A stretch of DNA of 64,000 nt from Paenibacillus xylanilyticus (GTDB taxonomy: Bacteria > Bacillota > Bacilli > Paenibacillales > Paenibacillaceae): contig NZ_JABMCB010000192.1 of NCBI RefSeq assembly GCF_013359935.1, forward strand, positions 496,001-560,000, given 5' to 3'. The notes beneath the pieces were generated by a model. It made no database searches, had not been told where the DNA came from, and saw only the letters and a list, made by a program, of their open reading frames with translations. The translations under genes were made by a program, and so were the position numbers. Positions within the stretch are counted from its first letter, which is position 1. Each line of letters opens with the position of its first letter. Shown here piece by piece: positions 28,039-36,088 of this stretch.

Positions 28039-28389
28039 ATGAATGAAGACAAGCAGCCATCATCCACTTCACAATCTGCAACGTCAGAGAGCCATAATGA
28101 CAAAATTGAGGAACTTCATACACTGACCAATCGGCTCGCGAATGAGCTTGAGCGTTCACGTATCGCACAGTATACGGAATTGCTGAATCGGCCGTGGAAA
28201 CTGATAGGACTCAATCTTTTGTCAGGTGCAGCGCGAGGTGTGGGGATCGCCATCGGGTTTACGTTTTTTGCAGCTACGATCATTTATGTGTTGCAGGTAC
28301 TGGGTGCGCTCAATCTGCCGATCGTCGGAGATTACATTGCCGATATCGTACGCATTGTTCAGCGTCAGCTTGAACTGAACACATATTAG
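28039..28389 (+). CDS. DUF5665-type small membrane protein
   Basis: Protein of 116 residues with a polar, Ser/Glu-rich N terminus (1-25), a short coiled-coil-like stretch (about 25-47), then a hydrophobic segment at about 60-90 that may hold two closely packed helices. The LLNRPWKLIGLNLLSGAARGVG sequence resembles the DUF5665 family of Firmicutes, which has no known function. ATG at 28039 with a weak ribosome site (ggaactgagcg). It lies between the ileS terminator and the convergent yteA gene, so it may be monocistronic. Confidence 0.7.
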   Translation: MNEDKQPSSTSQSATSESHNDKIEELHTLTNRLANELERSRIAQYTELLNRPWKLIGLNLLSGAARGVGIAIGFTFFAATIIYVLQVLGALNLPIVGDYIADIVRIVQRQLELNTY

Positions 28390-28405
28390 TGATCTTCAAG
28401 ACAGG

Positions 28406-29155
28406 TTAGTACAGGTCGTTTGAATCCGGGTCCGAGTCCATATCCGGCTCAAGCAAGCCTTCACCCTCGCGATTCTCCATATACTGCCGGTACTGCCGGT
28501 TGCGAACGATGGACACGTCATGACCGTAAATATCGGTCGCGACAAAGCTCTCATATGCTTCGACGCAGCCCTCAACCTCGTCTGTAGCTTCAATGGCCAT
28601 GACATCGTAACTGTCGATGTCGCGGCCTTCAGCCATGGCTGGCGTGTTTGACGTGCCCCAGCTCTCAACGATCTGCCAAGCATCTTCACCATCGAAGCCG
28701 TTTTGATCATCACGCTCATCAAGGCTCGTGCGTCCAAAGGCCGGAGCAAGAAATTCCTCCTCGACCGGACGATTGTCGGAAACGACAGTTTCAGGCTGAT
28801 GTTTTTTGCAGTACTTGGTGTAGGGAACAGCTTGCATCCGCTCATAAGGGATGGGCTGCTGACAAACTGCGCATGTACCGTAATGTCCTTCCTCGATGGA
28901 ATGCAGGGCAGAGTCAATACGCTCCAGTTGAAATTCATCATGCTCTAAAAGGGAAATATCTTTCTCGCGGTCATACATCTCGGTGGCTACATCACCGGGG
29001 TGATTATCAATAGGAGACAATTCACCCGTCTGAAATCTCATTGACCCGCTGAGGCCATAATGGTCATTTTGCTCAAGCCGATGTTCAATTCCACGTTTCT
29101 CAACCAGCAATTGGGATCGTAAGGATTGTATTTGTTGTGAAGTAAGATGTGCCAT
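28406..29155 (-). CDS. yteA: TraR/DksA-type zinc-finger protein, YteA sporulation family
   Basis: Protein of 249 residues in the YteA branch of the DksA/TraR family. The N-terminal part is a coiled-coil-like helical hairpin (about 5-90), followed by a zinc finger CAVCQQPIPYERMQAVP...YCKKH with three Cys and one His, and a DUF-like C-terminal half with repeated acidic stretches. DksA relatives bind the RNA polymerase secondary channel; YteA itself is mainly reported as sporulation-associated. The start at 29155 has gaaagggga upstream on the minus strand; a longer frame reaches 29215 without a ribosome site. It is divergent from lspA. Confidence 0.85.
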   Translation of the reverse strand: MAHLTSQQIQSLRSQLLVEKRGIEHRLEQNDHYGLSGSMRFQTGELSPIDNHPGDVATEMYDREKDISLLEHDEFQLERIDSALHSIEEGHYGTCAVCQQPIPYERMQAVPYTKYCKKHQPETVVSDNRPVEEEFLAPAFGRTSLDERDDQNGFDGEDAWQIVESWGTSNTPAMAEGRDIDSYDVMAIEATDEVEGCVEAYESFVATDIYGHDVSIVRNRQYRQYMENREGEGLLEPDMDSDPDSNDLY

Positions 29156-29281
29156 CGTTTTCCCCTTTCTGTCCGAATGGAATCCGAAATTTGTCTCTGG
29201 TCTAGGATGTACCAATCAGCTCGGGAATACAGAAGGGAATTGTTATCGTTTTTGCCATTTGGATTGGGGAAAAGCACTTCG

Positions 29282-29311
29282 TGGACGACTTCCAAACAGC
29301 TGTGCTACAAT
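29282..29311 (+). promoter_or_regulatory. Candidate SigA promoter for lspA-rluD
   Basis: TGGACG and TACAAT are separated by 18 bases and lie about 64 bases before the lspA start, in the divergent region with yteA. The -10 is good; the -35 matches at four of six positions. Confidence 0.4.
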
Positions 29312-29374
29312 GAACAAGTCTGGCGTAAAGCCTGGTATGGTTTGGAAAAGACGAGAACGGAGTGACGAACAAAC

Positions 29375-29869
29375 GTGGTGTATTATATCCTCGCTTTTAT
29401 CGTATTTTTGGTGGATCAGGGAACGAAGTATTTAATTGCGACCCGAATGGAGCTTAGGGAAGAGATCCCCGTCATAGGCAATTTCTTTGTTATTACTTCA
29501 CACCGGAACACGGGTGCGGCTTTTGGCATTTTGCAGGACCAGCGTTGGTTCTTTATTGTTGTTACCGTGATTGTGGTAATTGCCTTGATCTGGTATTTGC
29601 AAAAGGTGAAAGATACTCCGCACAAATTGCTGCCTGTGGCATTAAGTTTGGTGCTTGGTGGGGCAATCGGCAATTTCCTTGATCGGGCTTTGACCGGAGA
29701 AGTTGTGGACTTTGTCCAGCTTAATTTTGGCAGTTACACGTTTCCCATCTTCAATATCGCCGATTCAGCGATCTGCATCGGGGTAGCGCTGATTATTGTG
29801 GAGACGTTTCTGGAGGGACGGCGCGAAAAGGTCGCCGCGAAGATTGAAGGGAATGAACAACATGAGTAA
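29375..29869 (+). CDS. lspA: Lipoprotein signal peptidase II
   Basis: Membrane aspartic protease that cleaves signal peptides of prolipoproteins after lipid attachment; two lipoproteins encoded at 49719-50834 and 54645-56093 are predicted clients. The 164-residue protein has four membrane helices and the two catalytic-Asp motifs, GNFLDR near 94-99 and NIADSAICIG near 126-135. GTG start at 29375 with ggagtgac upstream. The stop overlaps the next gene. Confidence 0.96.
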   Translation: MVYYILAFIVFLVDQGTKYLIATRMELREEIPVIGNFFVITSHRNTGAAFGILQDQRWFFIVVTVIVVIALIWYLQKVKDTPHKLLPVALSLVLGGAIGNFLDRALTGEVVDFVQLNFGSYTFPIFNIADSAICIGVALIIVETFLEGRREKVAAKIEGNEQHE

Positions 29870-30845
29870 AATGCACAACGAAGAACAAACTAATGGGGAC
29901 ACGTCTGCACATGACGAGGACCTGATGAATGACAATGAACGACTGGAATGGACCGTTTCCTCTGAACACAAGAAGGAACGCATTGACAAATATATTACCG
30001 AAGCAATGGACGATGTATCCCGCTCCCAGGTTCAATTATGGATCGGAGACGGTCTGGTAACCGTGAACGGAGCCGTAGTGAAGGCGAATGCCAAATTGGC
30101 GGAGGGTGATCTGATCGAGCTTCAGATTCCTGAGCCGACGGCTGTAGAGATCATTGCCGAAGATATTCCGCTGGAAGTGGTTTATGAAGATAGTGATGTC
30201 ATTGTCATTAACAAACCGCGTGGTCTTGTGGTGCATCCGGCACCAGGACATACGTCGGGTACACTCGTTAATGCACTCATGTATCATTGCAAAGATCTTT
30301 CGGGCATTAATGGCGAGCTGCGTCCCGGAATCGTGCATCGGATCGACAAGGATACTTCAGGCCTGCTGATGGCTGCCAAAAATGATCGTGCACACGCCTC
30401 ATTGGCTGCGCAGTTAAAAGACCACAGTGTAAACCGCCGGTATATTGCACTTGTCCATGGTCATTTAAGTCATGATCAGGGAACGATCGATGCACCCATT
30501 GGACGAGATACGTATGACCGTAAAATGTATACAGTGACAGAACGCAACAGCAAACATGCGGTCACGCATTTTAACGTTACGGAAAGAATCAACGACTACA
30601 CTTTGCTCGAACTGAAGCTTGAGACAGGTCGAACTCACCAGATTCGTGTTCATATGAAATTTATTGGACATCCGCTTGTTGGAGATCCGATCTATGGACG
30701 CAACAAGGGCATCAAAATGAATGGGCAGGCGCTGCACGCGGCGATTCTAGGTTTCGTTCATCCAACCACAGGTGAGTACCTGGAATTCACCGCTCCGCTT
30801 CCGCAAGACATGGAAGATGTCCTTGCCTCACTGCGCAGTCGCTGA
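29862..30845 (+). CDS. RluD-family 23S rRNA pseudouridine synthase (YlyB)
   Basis: Isomerises uridine to pseudouridine in large-subunit rRNA. The 327-residue protein has an acidic N-terminal extension of about 25 residues, an S4 RNA-binding domain (about 28-85), and the RluA/RluD catalytic domain with HRIDKDTSGLL, whose Asp is the nucleophile, and the GRTHQIRVHMKFIGHPLVGD segment. ATG at 29862 overlaps the lspA stop by 8 bases; an ATG three codons later is also possible. The order lspA-rluD is the same as lspA-ylyB in B. subtilis. Confidence 0.92.
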   Translation: MSKMHNEEQTNGDTSAHDEDLMNDNERLEWTVSSEHKKERIDKYITEAMDDVSRSQVQLWIGDGLVTVNGAVVKANAKLAEGDLIELQIPEPTAVEIIAEDIPLEVVYEDSDVIVINKPRGLVVHPAPGHTSGTLVNALMYHCKDLSGINGELRPGIVHRIDKDTSGLLMAAKNDRAHASLAAQLKDHSVNRRYIALVHGHLSHDQGTIDAPIGRDTYDRKMYTVTERNSKHAVTHFNVTERINDYTLLELKLETGRTHQIRVHMKFIGHPLVGDPIYGRNKGIKMNGQALHAAILGFVHPTTGEYLEFTAPLPQDMEDVLASLRSR

Positions 30846-30954
30846 CCACTCGGGAAAGTACAAATGTTCGGATACTTTGTCCATGGTTAAACATGGGCAA
30901 ATGCTTCATATTAGATTGTAGAAATTTGCGTCAAATGAGGAGATGAACATAGGT

Positions 30955-32208
30955 ATGAGTATCGATAAATATCAAGAAACTTACATTCAAACCAATTTTG
31001 CCGACCGTATTGGCGGCTCCAACTATGGTAAAGACACCAACATTTATAAATTCGAGAAAATCAAACGTGCGAAAGCTTCAGCCAAAAAAGATTTCCCGAA
31101 TGTGGAACTGATTGACCTTGGCGTAGGTGAACCTGATGAGATGGCAGATGCAGGTATTGTAGCTGCACTGGCACAAGAAGCCTCCAAACCGGAGAACCGT
31201 GGTTATGCGGATAACGGGATTCCCGAATTCAAGGAAGCAGCTGCCGCTTACCTGAAAAATGTGTTCAACGTTGAAGGCATCGATCCGGCAACGGAAATTG
31301 TACACTCGATCGGTTCCAAGCCAGCTCTGGCCATGATGCCTTCCTGCTTTATCAATCCAGGTGACGTAACAATCATGACAGTGCCTGGTTATCCGGTTAT
31401 GGGTACTCACACCAAATACCTGGGCGGCGAAGTGTACAACATTCAGCTGACGAAGGAAAACAACTTCCTGCCGGATCTGACAACGATCCCTGAAGATATC
31501 GCAAAACGTGCCAAATTGCTGTATCTGAACTATCCGAACAACCCAACTGGTGCAGGTGCAACGGTTGAATTGTTCACTAAAGTGATTGAATGGGCGAAAA
31601 AGTACAGCGTAGTTGTTGTTCATGATGCTCCATACGCTGCACTGACTTATGACGGCAATAAACCGTTCAGCTTCCTGTCTGTACCTGGAGCAAAGGATGT
31701 TGGCGTAGAGCTGCACTCCTTGTCCAAGTCTTACAATATGACAGGATGGAGAATCGGATTTGTCGCAGGGAACCCACTCGTTGTTAAAGCCTTCAGTGAT
31801 GTGAAGGACAACAACGATTCCGGTCAATTCATCGCGATCCAGAAGGCTGCTGCCTACGGTCTGAACCATCCGGAAATCACGGAGAAAATTGCAGAGAAAT
31901 ATTCCCGTCGTCATGACCTGCTGGTTGCTGCACTGAATGAACTGGGCTTCCAGGCCGAGAAACCGAAAGGTTCTTTCTTCCTGTATGTTGAAGCTCCAAA
32001 AGGTGTAGTAGGCGGACGTCGCTTTGAATCCGGGGAAGACTTCTCCCAATTCCTGATCCGTGAAAAATTGATCTCGTCTGTACCTTGGGACGATGCAGGT
32101 AACTTTGTACGTTTCTCCGTTACTTTTGAAGCCAAAGGCGAAGAAGAAGAGAAACGCGTAATTGCTGAAATCAAACGTCGCCTGAGTGACGTGCAATTCG
32201 AATTCTAA
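30955..32208 (+). CDS. dapL: LL-diaminopimelate aminotransferase
   Basis: PLP enzyme that converts tetrahydrodipicolinate directly to LL-diaminopimelate, bypassing the succinyl or acetyl steps of lysine and cell-wall DAP synthesis. The 417-residue protein is a fold-type I aminotransferase with LGVGEPDEMAD, the NYPNNPTGAGA motif, the PLP lysine in SLSKSYNMTGWRIGF, and RFSVTFEA near the C terminus. The ATG at 30955 is preferred, 11 bases after aggaga; an ATG at 30943 abuts the ribosome site. It supplies the DAP that MurE is predicted to use. Single gene with its own terminator. Confidence 0.9.
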   Translation: MSIDKYQETYIQTNFADRIGGSNYGKDTNIYKFEKIKRAKASAKKDFPNVELIDLGVGEPDEMADAGIVAALAQEASKPENRGYADNGIPEFKEAAAAYLKNVFNVEGIDPATEIVHSIGSKPALAMMPSCFINPGDVTIMTVPGYPVMGTHTKYLGGEVYNIQLTKENNFLPDLTTIPEDIAKRAKLLYLNYPNNPTGAGATVELFTKVIEWAKKYSVVVVHDAPYAALTYDGNKPFSFLSVPGAKDVGVELHSLSKSYNMTGWRIGFVAGNPLVVKAFSDVKDNNDSGQFIAIQKAAAYGLNHPEITEKIAEKYSRRHDLLVAALNELGFQAEKPKGSFFLYVEAPKGVVGGRRFESGEDFSQFLIREKLISSVPWDDAGNFVRFSVTFEAKGEEEEKRVIAEIKRRLSDVQFEF

Positions 32209-32246
32209 TTGGAATTCACCTTGACATGTGAATAAGATAAAAGATA

Positions 32247-32273
32247 AGAGACCGGAGACGGTCTCTTTTTTTT
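32247..32273 (+). terminator. Intrinsic terminator after dapL
   Basis: agagaccg and cggtctct form a perfect 8-bp stem with a gaga loop, followed by a long T-run. It isolates dapL from the membrane cassette downstream. Confidence 0.92.
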
Positions 32274-32389
32274 GTGCGAAAATAAAAAAAATTCCATTTA
32301 CTCTCTTTACAAAATTATACAAGCAACATATGATTAGATCTTTACGTTATTTTATAGACAGAAGTAGTTTTAGAAGGGAGTCATGGAAA

Positions 32390-33304
32390 TTGTTGTCTTC
32401 AAGAACAAATACGGTATCCTCACATGCAGCAGGAACTGGCAATGCCATTTCAGGTCTGTTCAAACTGCTGAGGCCGAAACAGTGGACTAAAAATTTGCTG
32501 TTATTTGCTGCATTACTGTTTTCCTTTGAGGAAATACGCACTGAAACCATTGTATCGACTTTGCTTGGTTTTATTTTATTTAGCCTTGTTGCAGGCTGCG
32601 TGTATATTTTAAATGATTACGTGGATCGGGACAGGGATCGGCAGCATCCAGTGAAGCAGTTCCGGCCGATTGCCTCTGGGCAGGTTCAACCTGGCTATGC
32701 TCTGTTGTTTGGTGTTGTCCTGTTGATCCTCTCGGTGGGAATTGCTTTTGTAATAAACCCGCTTTTCGGTGGACTATGTATAGTGTATTTTCTGTTGAAT
32801 GTGTCTTACTCTTTTATACTGAAACATCTCGTGATTGTGGATATGATGACCATTGCAGCCGGATTTGTACTTCGTGCCATAGCAGGTGGAGTATTAATTC
32901 ATGTGCCCTTTACGCCTTGGTTTCTGATCTGCACCATGCTATTGTCATTATTTCTTGCAATTGGCAAGCGGAGAAATGAACTGACACTGCTCGAGGGCAA
33001 TACCGGATCGCATCGTAAGGTGCTGGATAACTACTCCGTCACATTGTTGGATCAATTTAATACCATTGTAACGACAGCGACCATTATTAGTTATTCCCTG
33101 TTTACCTTTACGTCTGACCGTACCATTCATCTGATGTGGACCATTCCGCTGGTGATATACGGCATGTTCCGTTATCTGTATCTCATTCATATGAAAAACC
33201 AAGGGGGCTCGCCGGACCGCGTTTTGTTTGAGGACAAGCCCATTCTGATTACCGTAATTTTGTATGTGATTAGTGTGGTCGCCATTTTTGCGATTTTTGA
33301 ATGA
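32390..33304 (+). CDS. UbiA-family prenyl-phosphate phosphoribosyltransferase (DPPR synthase-like)
   Basis: Polytopic UbiA-superfamily enzyme of 304 residues with about eight or nine membrane helices. The first Asp-rich motif NDYVDRDRDRQHPVKQFRP (N75, D76, D79, D83) and the GFVLRAIAGG motif follow the decaprenyl-phosphate phosphoribosyltransferase branch (mycobacterial Rv3806c), which transfers 5-phosphoribose from PRPP to polyprenyl phosphate, rather than quinone or haem prenyltransferases. The TTG at 32390 is chosen because agaagggag lies 9 bases upstream; ATG 32330 is possible but lacks a ribosome site and would add about 20 residues. It heads a close-packed set of membrane genes ending at 35949. 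Acceptor lipid and product fate are inferred. Confidence 0.82.
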   Translation: MLSSRTNTVSSHAAGTGNAISGLFKLLRPKQWTKNLLLFAALLFSFEEIRTETIVSTLLGFILFSLVAGCVYILNDYVDRDRDRQHPVKQFRPIASGQVQPGYALLFGVVLLILSVGIAFVINPLFGGLCIVYFLLNVSYSFILKHLVIVDMMTIAAGFVLRAIAGGVLIHVPFTPWFLICTMLLSLFLAIGKRRNELTLLEGNTGSHRKVLDNYSVTLLDQFNTIVTTATIISYSLFTFTSDRTIHLMWTIPLVIYGMFRYLYLIHMKNQGGSPDRVLFEDKPILITVILYVISVVAIFAIFE

Positions 33305-33336
33305 AAATATAGATTGAGGGTTGGAGGGGGATCAGG

Positions 33337-33969
33337 GTGAAAAGCACCAAAATTGCCATCTTTGATATTGATAAAACGATCATACGCAGGGACTCCATGT
33401 TTCAGTTTGTGCACTATGGTGTTCGTCGCTACCCTGGTCAGGTATGGAGACTGCCGCTCATCGCCATTCATACTGCAATGTTCAAGGCAGGTCTGATGAG
33501 TGTGGAACAAGTCAAGCGTTCGTACTTTAAAAGCATTGAGCGCATGTCTGAGGAAGATCTGGAGCATTTTTTTGATACCCGGTTGCGTACCGCCATTTTT
33601 GCTGAAGCCAGTGTGGAGATGCAGCATCGCAAGGAGGCTGGTTATCATGTGTTGCTGGTAACTGCGTCTCCGCATGCCTATATGAAATATTTCAGCAGTT
33701 TCCCTTGGGTAGATCATGTGATTGGCACCGAACTGGTCCGGCATCAGAATGGATACACCTGTACCATTGAGGGCGTCAATTGCAAAGGGGAAGAGAAGGT
33801 GCGCCGCATACAGGCCTATCTGCAAGAGAAAAACATGGTCATCGATTATGAGCAGTCCTGCTCTTACTCGGATTCTCTGTCCGATCTTCCAGTGATGCAG
33901 CTCGTGGCACAGCGATATTTTATTAACAGACGTGTTCCGGAAATGGAGGCACTATCGTGGGGGAAATGA
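33337..33969 (+). CDS. HAD-IB family phosphatase
   Basis: Haloacid-dehalogenase-type hydrolase of 210 residues with all four motifs: DIDKT at 10-14 (nucleophile D10, acid/base D12), LLVTAS for motif II, a downstream Lys, and SYSDSLSDLP for motif IV. The SerB-like HAD-IB cap pattern is present. GTG start 6 bases after ggaggggg. Placed directly after a phosphoribosyltransferase, it could remove the 5-phosphate from prenyl-phosphoribose-phosphate, a step done by the unrelated PAP2-type Rv3807c in mycobacteria. The substrate is inferred from context only. The 3' end overlaps the next gene. Confidence 0.82.
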   Translation: MKSTKIAIFDIDKTIIRRDSMFQFVHYGVRRYPGQVWRLPLIAIHTAMFKAGLMSVEQVKRSYFKSIERMSEEDLEHFFDTRLRTAIFAEASVEMQHRKEAGYHVLLVTASPHAYMKYFSSFPWVDHVIGTELVRHQNGYTCTIEGVNCKGEEKVRRIQAYLQEKNMVIDYEQSCSYSDSLSDLPVMQLVAQRYFINRRVPEMEALSWGK

Positions 33970-34286
33970 AGGGACGTCATACGGGCAAATGGTTCATGCT
34001 TGCATCCGCTTTTCTAACGGCAACGGGACAGCTGTTCTGGAAATGGGGGCTGACAGAGTGGATCTATCTTGGCATTGGATTTGTCTGCTATGGGCTTGGA
34101 GCCATCTTGATGATTAAGGCCTTTGCTCTGGAAAAGCTGTCTGTGGCTTATCCGCTGATGTGTGCAAGCTATGTTTTCGCACTCATTTATGGTCACTTTT
34201 TGCTGGGAGAAGAAATGACGTTACAGAAGCTCGCAGCGGTTGTGCTGCTCGGAATTGGGGTGACATTAACCAGTGTTGACCGATAG
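33957..34286 (+). CDS. SMR/EamA-type four-helix membrane protein, first of pair
   Basis: Protein of 109 residues with four hydrophobic helices (about 13-33, 36-59, 64-86, 88-105), the pattern of small multidrug-resistance-type half-transporters and of the ArnE/ArnF flippase pair for undecaprenyl-phosphate-aminoarabinose. A Gly-Gln-Leu-Phe-Trp-Lys stretch lies in helix 1. GTG at 33957 with ggagg about 9 bases upstream; ATG 33966 is an alternative. It overlaps the HAD gene by 13 bases and the next gene by 14, so the three are translationally coupled. Proposed role: one half of a heterodimeric flippase for a prenyl-phospho-sugar. Confidence 0.75.
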   Translation: MGEMKGRHTGKWFMLASAFLTATGQLFWKWGLTEWIYLGIGFVCYGLGAILMIKAFALEKLSVAYPLMCASYVFALIYGHFLLGEEMTLQKLAAVVLLGIGVTLTSVDR

Positions 34287-34593
34287 CTGGATGGTGGTTG
34301 TACTGATTGCGATGACGCTGTGCGGAGCAATGGGTGGTGCTGGTTTGAAAGCCTATGCGACAAGCCGTAAAAAGCTGCATGTTCTTATAGGGCTCGGATT
34401 TTACGGAACGGGCGCTTTACTGAATATTGTGCTGCTGAAATTTCTTCCCTTGACCGTGGTGCTTCCTGCCAATGCGCTGACGTATGTATGGACCCTGTTA
34501 ATTGCAAAAGTTGCATTCAAAGAGACGGTTGGGCCGCTTCGCTGGCTGGGTGTGATATGCATTATGGGTGGGTTGTGGTTTTTGGTTGGGTAA
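34273..34593 (+). CDS. SMR/EamA-type four-helix membrane protein, second of pair
   Basis: Protein of 106 residues with four predicted helices. It is a distant homologue in size and topology of the preceding gene, with a different helix 1 (GAMGGAGLKAYATS) and a helix 3 with PANALTYVWTLLIAK. GTG start at 34273 overlaps the previous stop. Paired, overlapping SMR-like genes usually make a heterodimer with opposite membrane orientation. Followed 54 bases later by the large membrane protein. Confidence 0.75.
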   Translation: MLTDSWMVVVLIAMTLCGAMGGAGLKAYATSRKKLHVLIGLGFYGTGALLNIVLLKFLPLTVVLPANALTYVWTLLIAKVAFKETVGPLRWLGVICIMGGLWFLVG

Positions 34594-34647
34594 CGCGTAT
34601 ATGAATAGCGCAGAGAATTTTGAATATGACATACTGGATGTGATTGC

Positions 34648-35949
34648 ATGAAGTTTCTGGATTACATATTTTATAATCGTAAATCGAATTGGACGGCACT
34701 ATGCCTGTTTGGGGGATTCACTCTTTTTTACGCTCTGATGAATGCACCTTACGTGATGTACATTGCGGATCAGGGACAAGTTCTTGGAGCATACACGCCA
34801 TTTAATACAGATCAATTTCCAATCAATTTGTTTAATTTTGATCCGTCCATGTATTATGGTGCGAACAGTTCCTCGGTTATTCATCCGTTAATATCCTTTC
34901 TTGTTGTGACACTGGGAGCAGTAGCGCAGCTGCTGGGAGGGAATTGGTTCTTTCTTATTCTGCAATCTCTCGTGAACGCGGGATCCGTGGTGCTGGTTTT
35001 TCTTTTTCTCGATCAAAAAGACAGACAGATCATCACACCACTGCTCTTCGCATTGCTGTTTGGATGTAGTTCCTACCTGATGTTTACCGCACTGATTCCG
35101 GACTCCTATCCGTATGTGCAGTTTTTTATCCTGTTGTCCGTGCTTTACATGCAATATACGCGTGATCGAAATGACGTGCGTTATATGCCGAATGCATTGC
35201 TTGCATCCATCAATTTTGGCCTGACTTCCACGAATATCGTTCCTTATGCCGCTGCAATGTTTTTCAATCTGCGTACCTGGCGCAAGGCTTCCACTTGGAA
35301 AAAGTACATCGGGATTATGGCACTGGCAGTTGCTTTCATTATCGTATTAACGGGGATTCAGTATGTTGCGTTTGGGGGAAGAAGCTGGGTTAGCAATTGG
35401 CTGCTCGGGATACAAAATGGTGGGACTAGCTATGCAACGCCTTTTCAGTTTGCCGTTCATTGGAAAGCATTGACTCTGTTGACGATTAATCCGATGCTGT
35501 CTCCCAAAGTACACCTGCTGGATCCGGGTCTAGTTGCGTTTGTAACGGACCTGTCTCGTTCCAATCCAATCCATGTTCAGATTGTCGGTATTTTTATATT
35601 GCTGCTGGCGCTAGCGGGATTCATCCAAGGCATCCGTGAACGTGAAGTGTGGACACTTGCTCCGTATATTTTATTCGCATTTTTACTTCATATCGTAGTT
35701 GGGTTCGGGCTGGCTGTTTTCCAATATGATATGTATCTGTATGCCGGTCATTATCTGTTTGCGTTATTCCTGCTGGGTGGGGGATTGGTGATCCGTTTTC
35801 GTCCGGGACTCGGCAAAAAAACAATTATGGGTATACTCTTCATATGTCTACTGGTAATGGTCACGAACAATATTTACCGTCATGTAGAGACATTGACCAC
35901 AATCAAACAGTCTTACGATCAGTTGGAGCAGACGCACAACTTGAACTGA
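34648..35949 (+). CDS. Large polytopic membrane protein, possible GT-C glycosyltransferase
   Basis: Protein of 433 residues with roughly ten or eleven membrane helices. A long first outside loop (about residues 38-85) contains Asp residues in NTDQFP and NFDPS, then MYYGANSSSVIHP. GT-C glycosyltransferases that use prenyl-phospho sugars have this kind of Asp-bearing first loop, but I see no decisive DxD or ExD signature, so the class is a guess from topology and neighbours. ATG at 34648 with no strong ribosome site. It ends the cassette before a strong terminator. It may instead be a membrane protein of unknown function. Confidence 0.6.
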   Translation: MKFLDYIFYNRKSNWTALCLFGGFTLFYALMNAPYVMYIADQGQVLGAYTPFNTDQFPINLFNFDPSMYYGANSSSVIHPLISFLVVTLGAVAQLLGGNWFFLILQSLVNAGSVVLVFLFLDQKDRQIITPLLFALLFGCSSYLMFTALIPDSYPYVQFFILLSVLYMQYTRDRNDVRYMPNALLASINFGLTSTNIVPYAAAMFFNLRTWRKASTWKKYIGIMALAVAFIIVLTGIQYVAFGGRSWVSNWLLGIQNGGTSYATPFQFAVHWKALTLLTINPMLSPKVHLLDPGLVAFVTDLSRSNPIHVQIVGIFILLLALAGFIQGIREREVWTLAPYILFAFLLHIVVGFGLAVFQYDMYLYAGHYLFALFLLGGGLVIRFRPGLGKKTIMGILFICLLVMVTNNIYRHVETLTTIKQSYDQLEQTHNLN

Positions 35950-35971
35950 TTGCGAGTTTCTCGTGAGTTAT

Positions 35972-36020
35972 AAAAGGGACAAGCAATTTGGAGCATGATA
36001 TCCATAGACTTGTCTCTTTT
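35972..36020 (+). terminator. Intrinsic terminator ending the membrane cassette
   Basis: A 12-bp stem (aaaagggacaag / cttgtctctttt, one G-T pair) with a 25-base loop and T-rich 3' side, 23 bases after the stop at 35949. Confidence 0.8.
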
Positions 36021-36044
36021 CCTGATTCGATCTGAATGACAAAA

Positions 36045-36076
36045 TAAACCCTCCACATAAATTATGCGGGGGGTTA
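36045..36076 (-). terminator. Terminator for the minus-strand YhgE gene
   Basis: aaccctcc pairs with cggggggtt; on the minus strand the hairpin is followed by a T-rich run (complement of aaaata at 36041-36046). It lies 13 bases past the minus-strand stop, back to back with the plus-strand terminator. Confidence 0.65.
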
Positions 36077-36088
36077 TATCTATTTGAA

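Noticed and set aside
31078..32322. 414-codon minus-strand frame opposite dapL
   Set aside because: Runs through the dapL terminator and opposes a conserved enzyme; Phe/Cys/Arg-rich composition, no family resemblance.
32228..32389. Longer start for the UbiA gene
   Set aside because: Starts inside the dapL terminator; no ribosome site before 32374.
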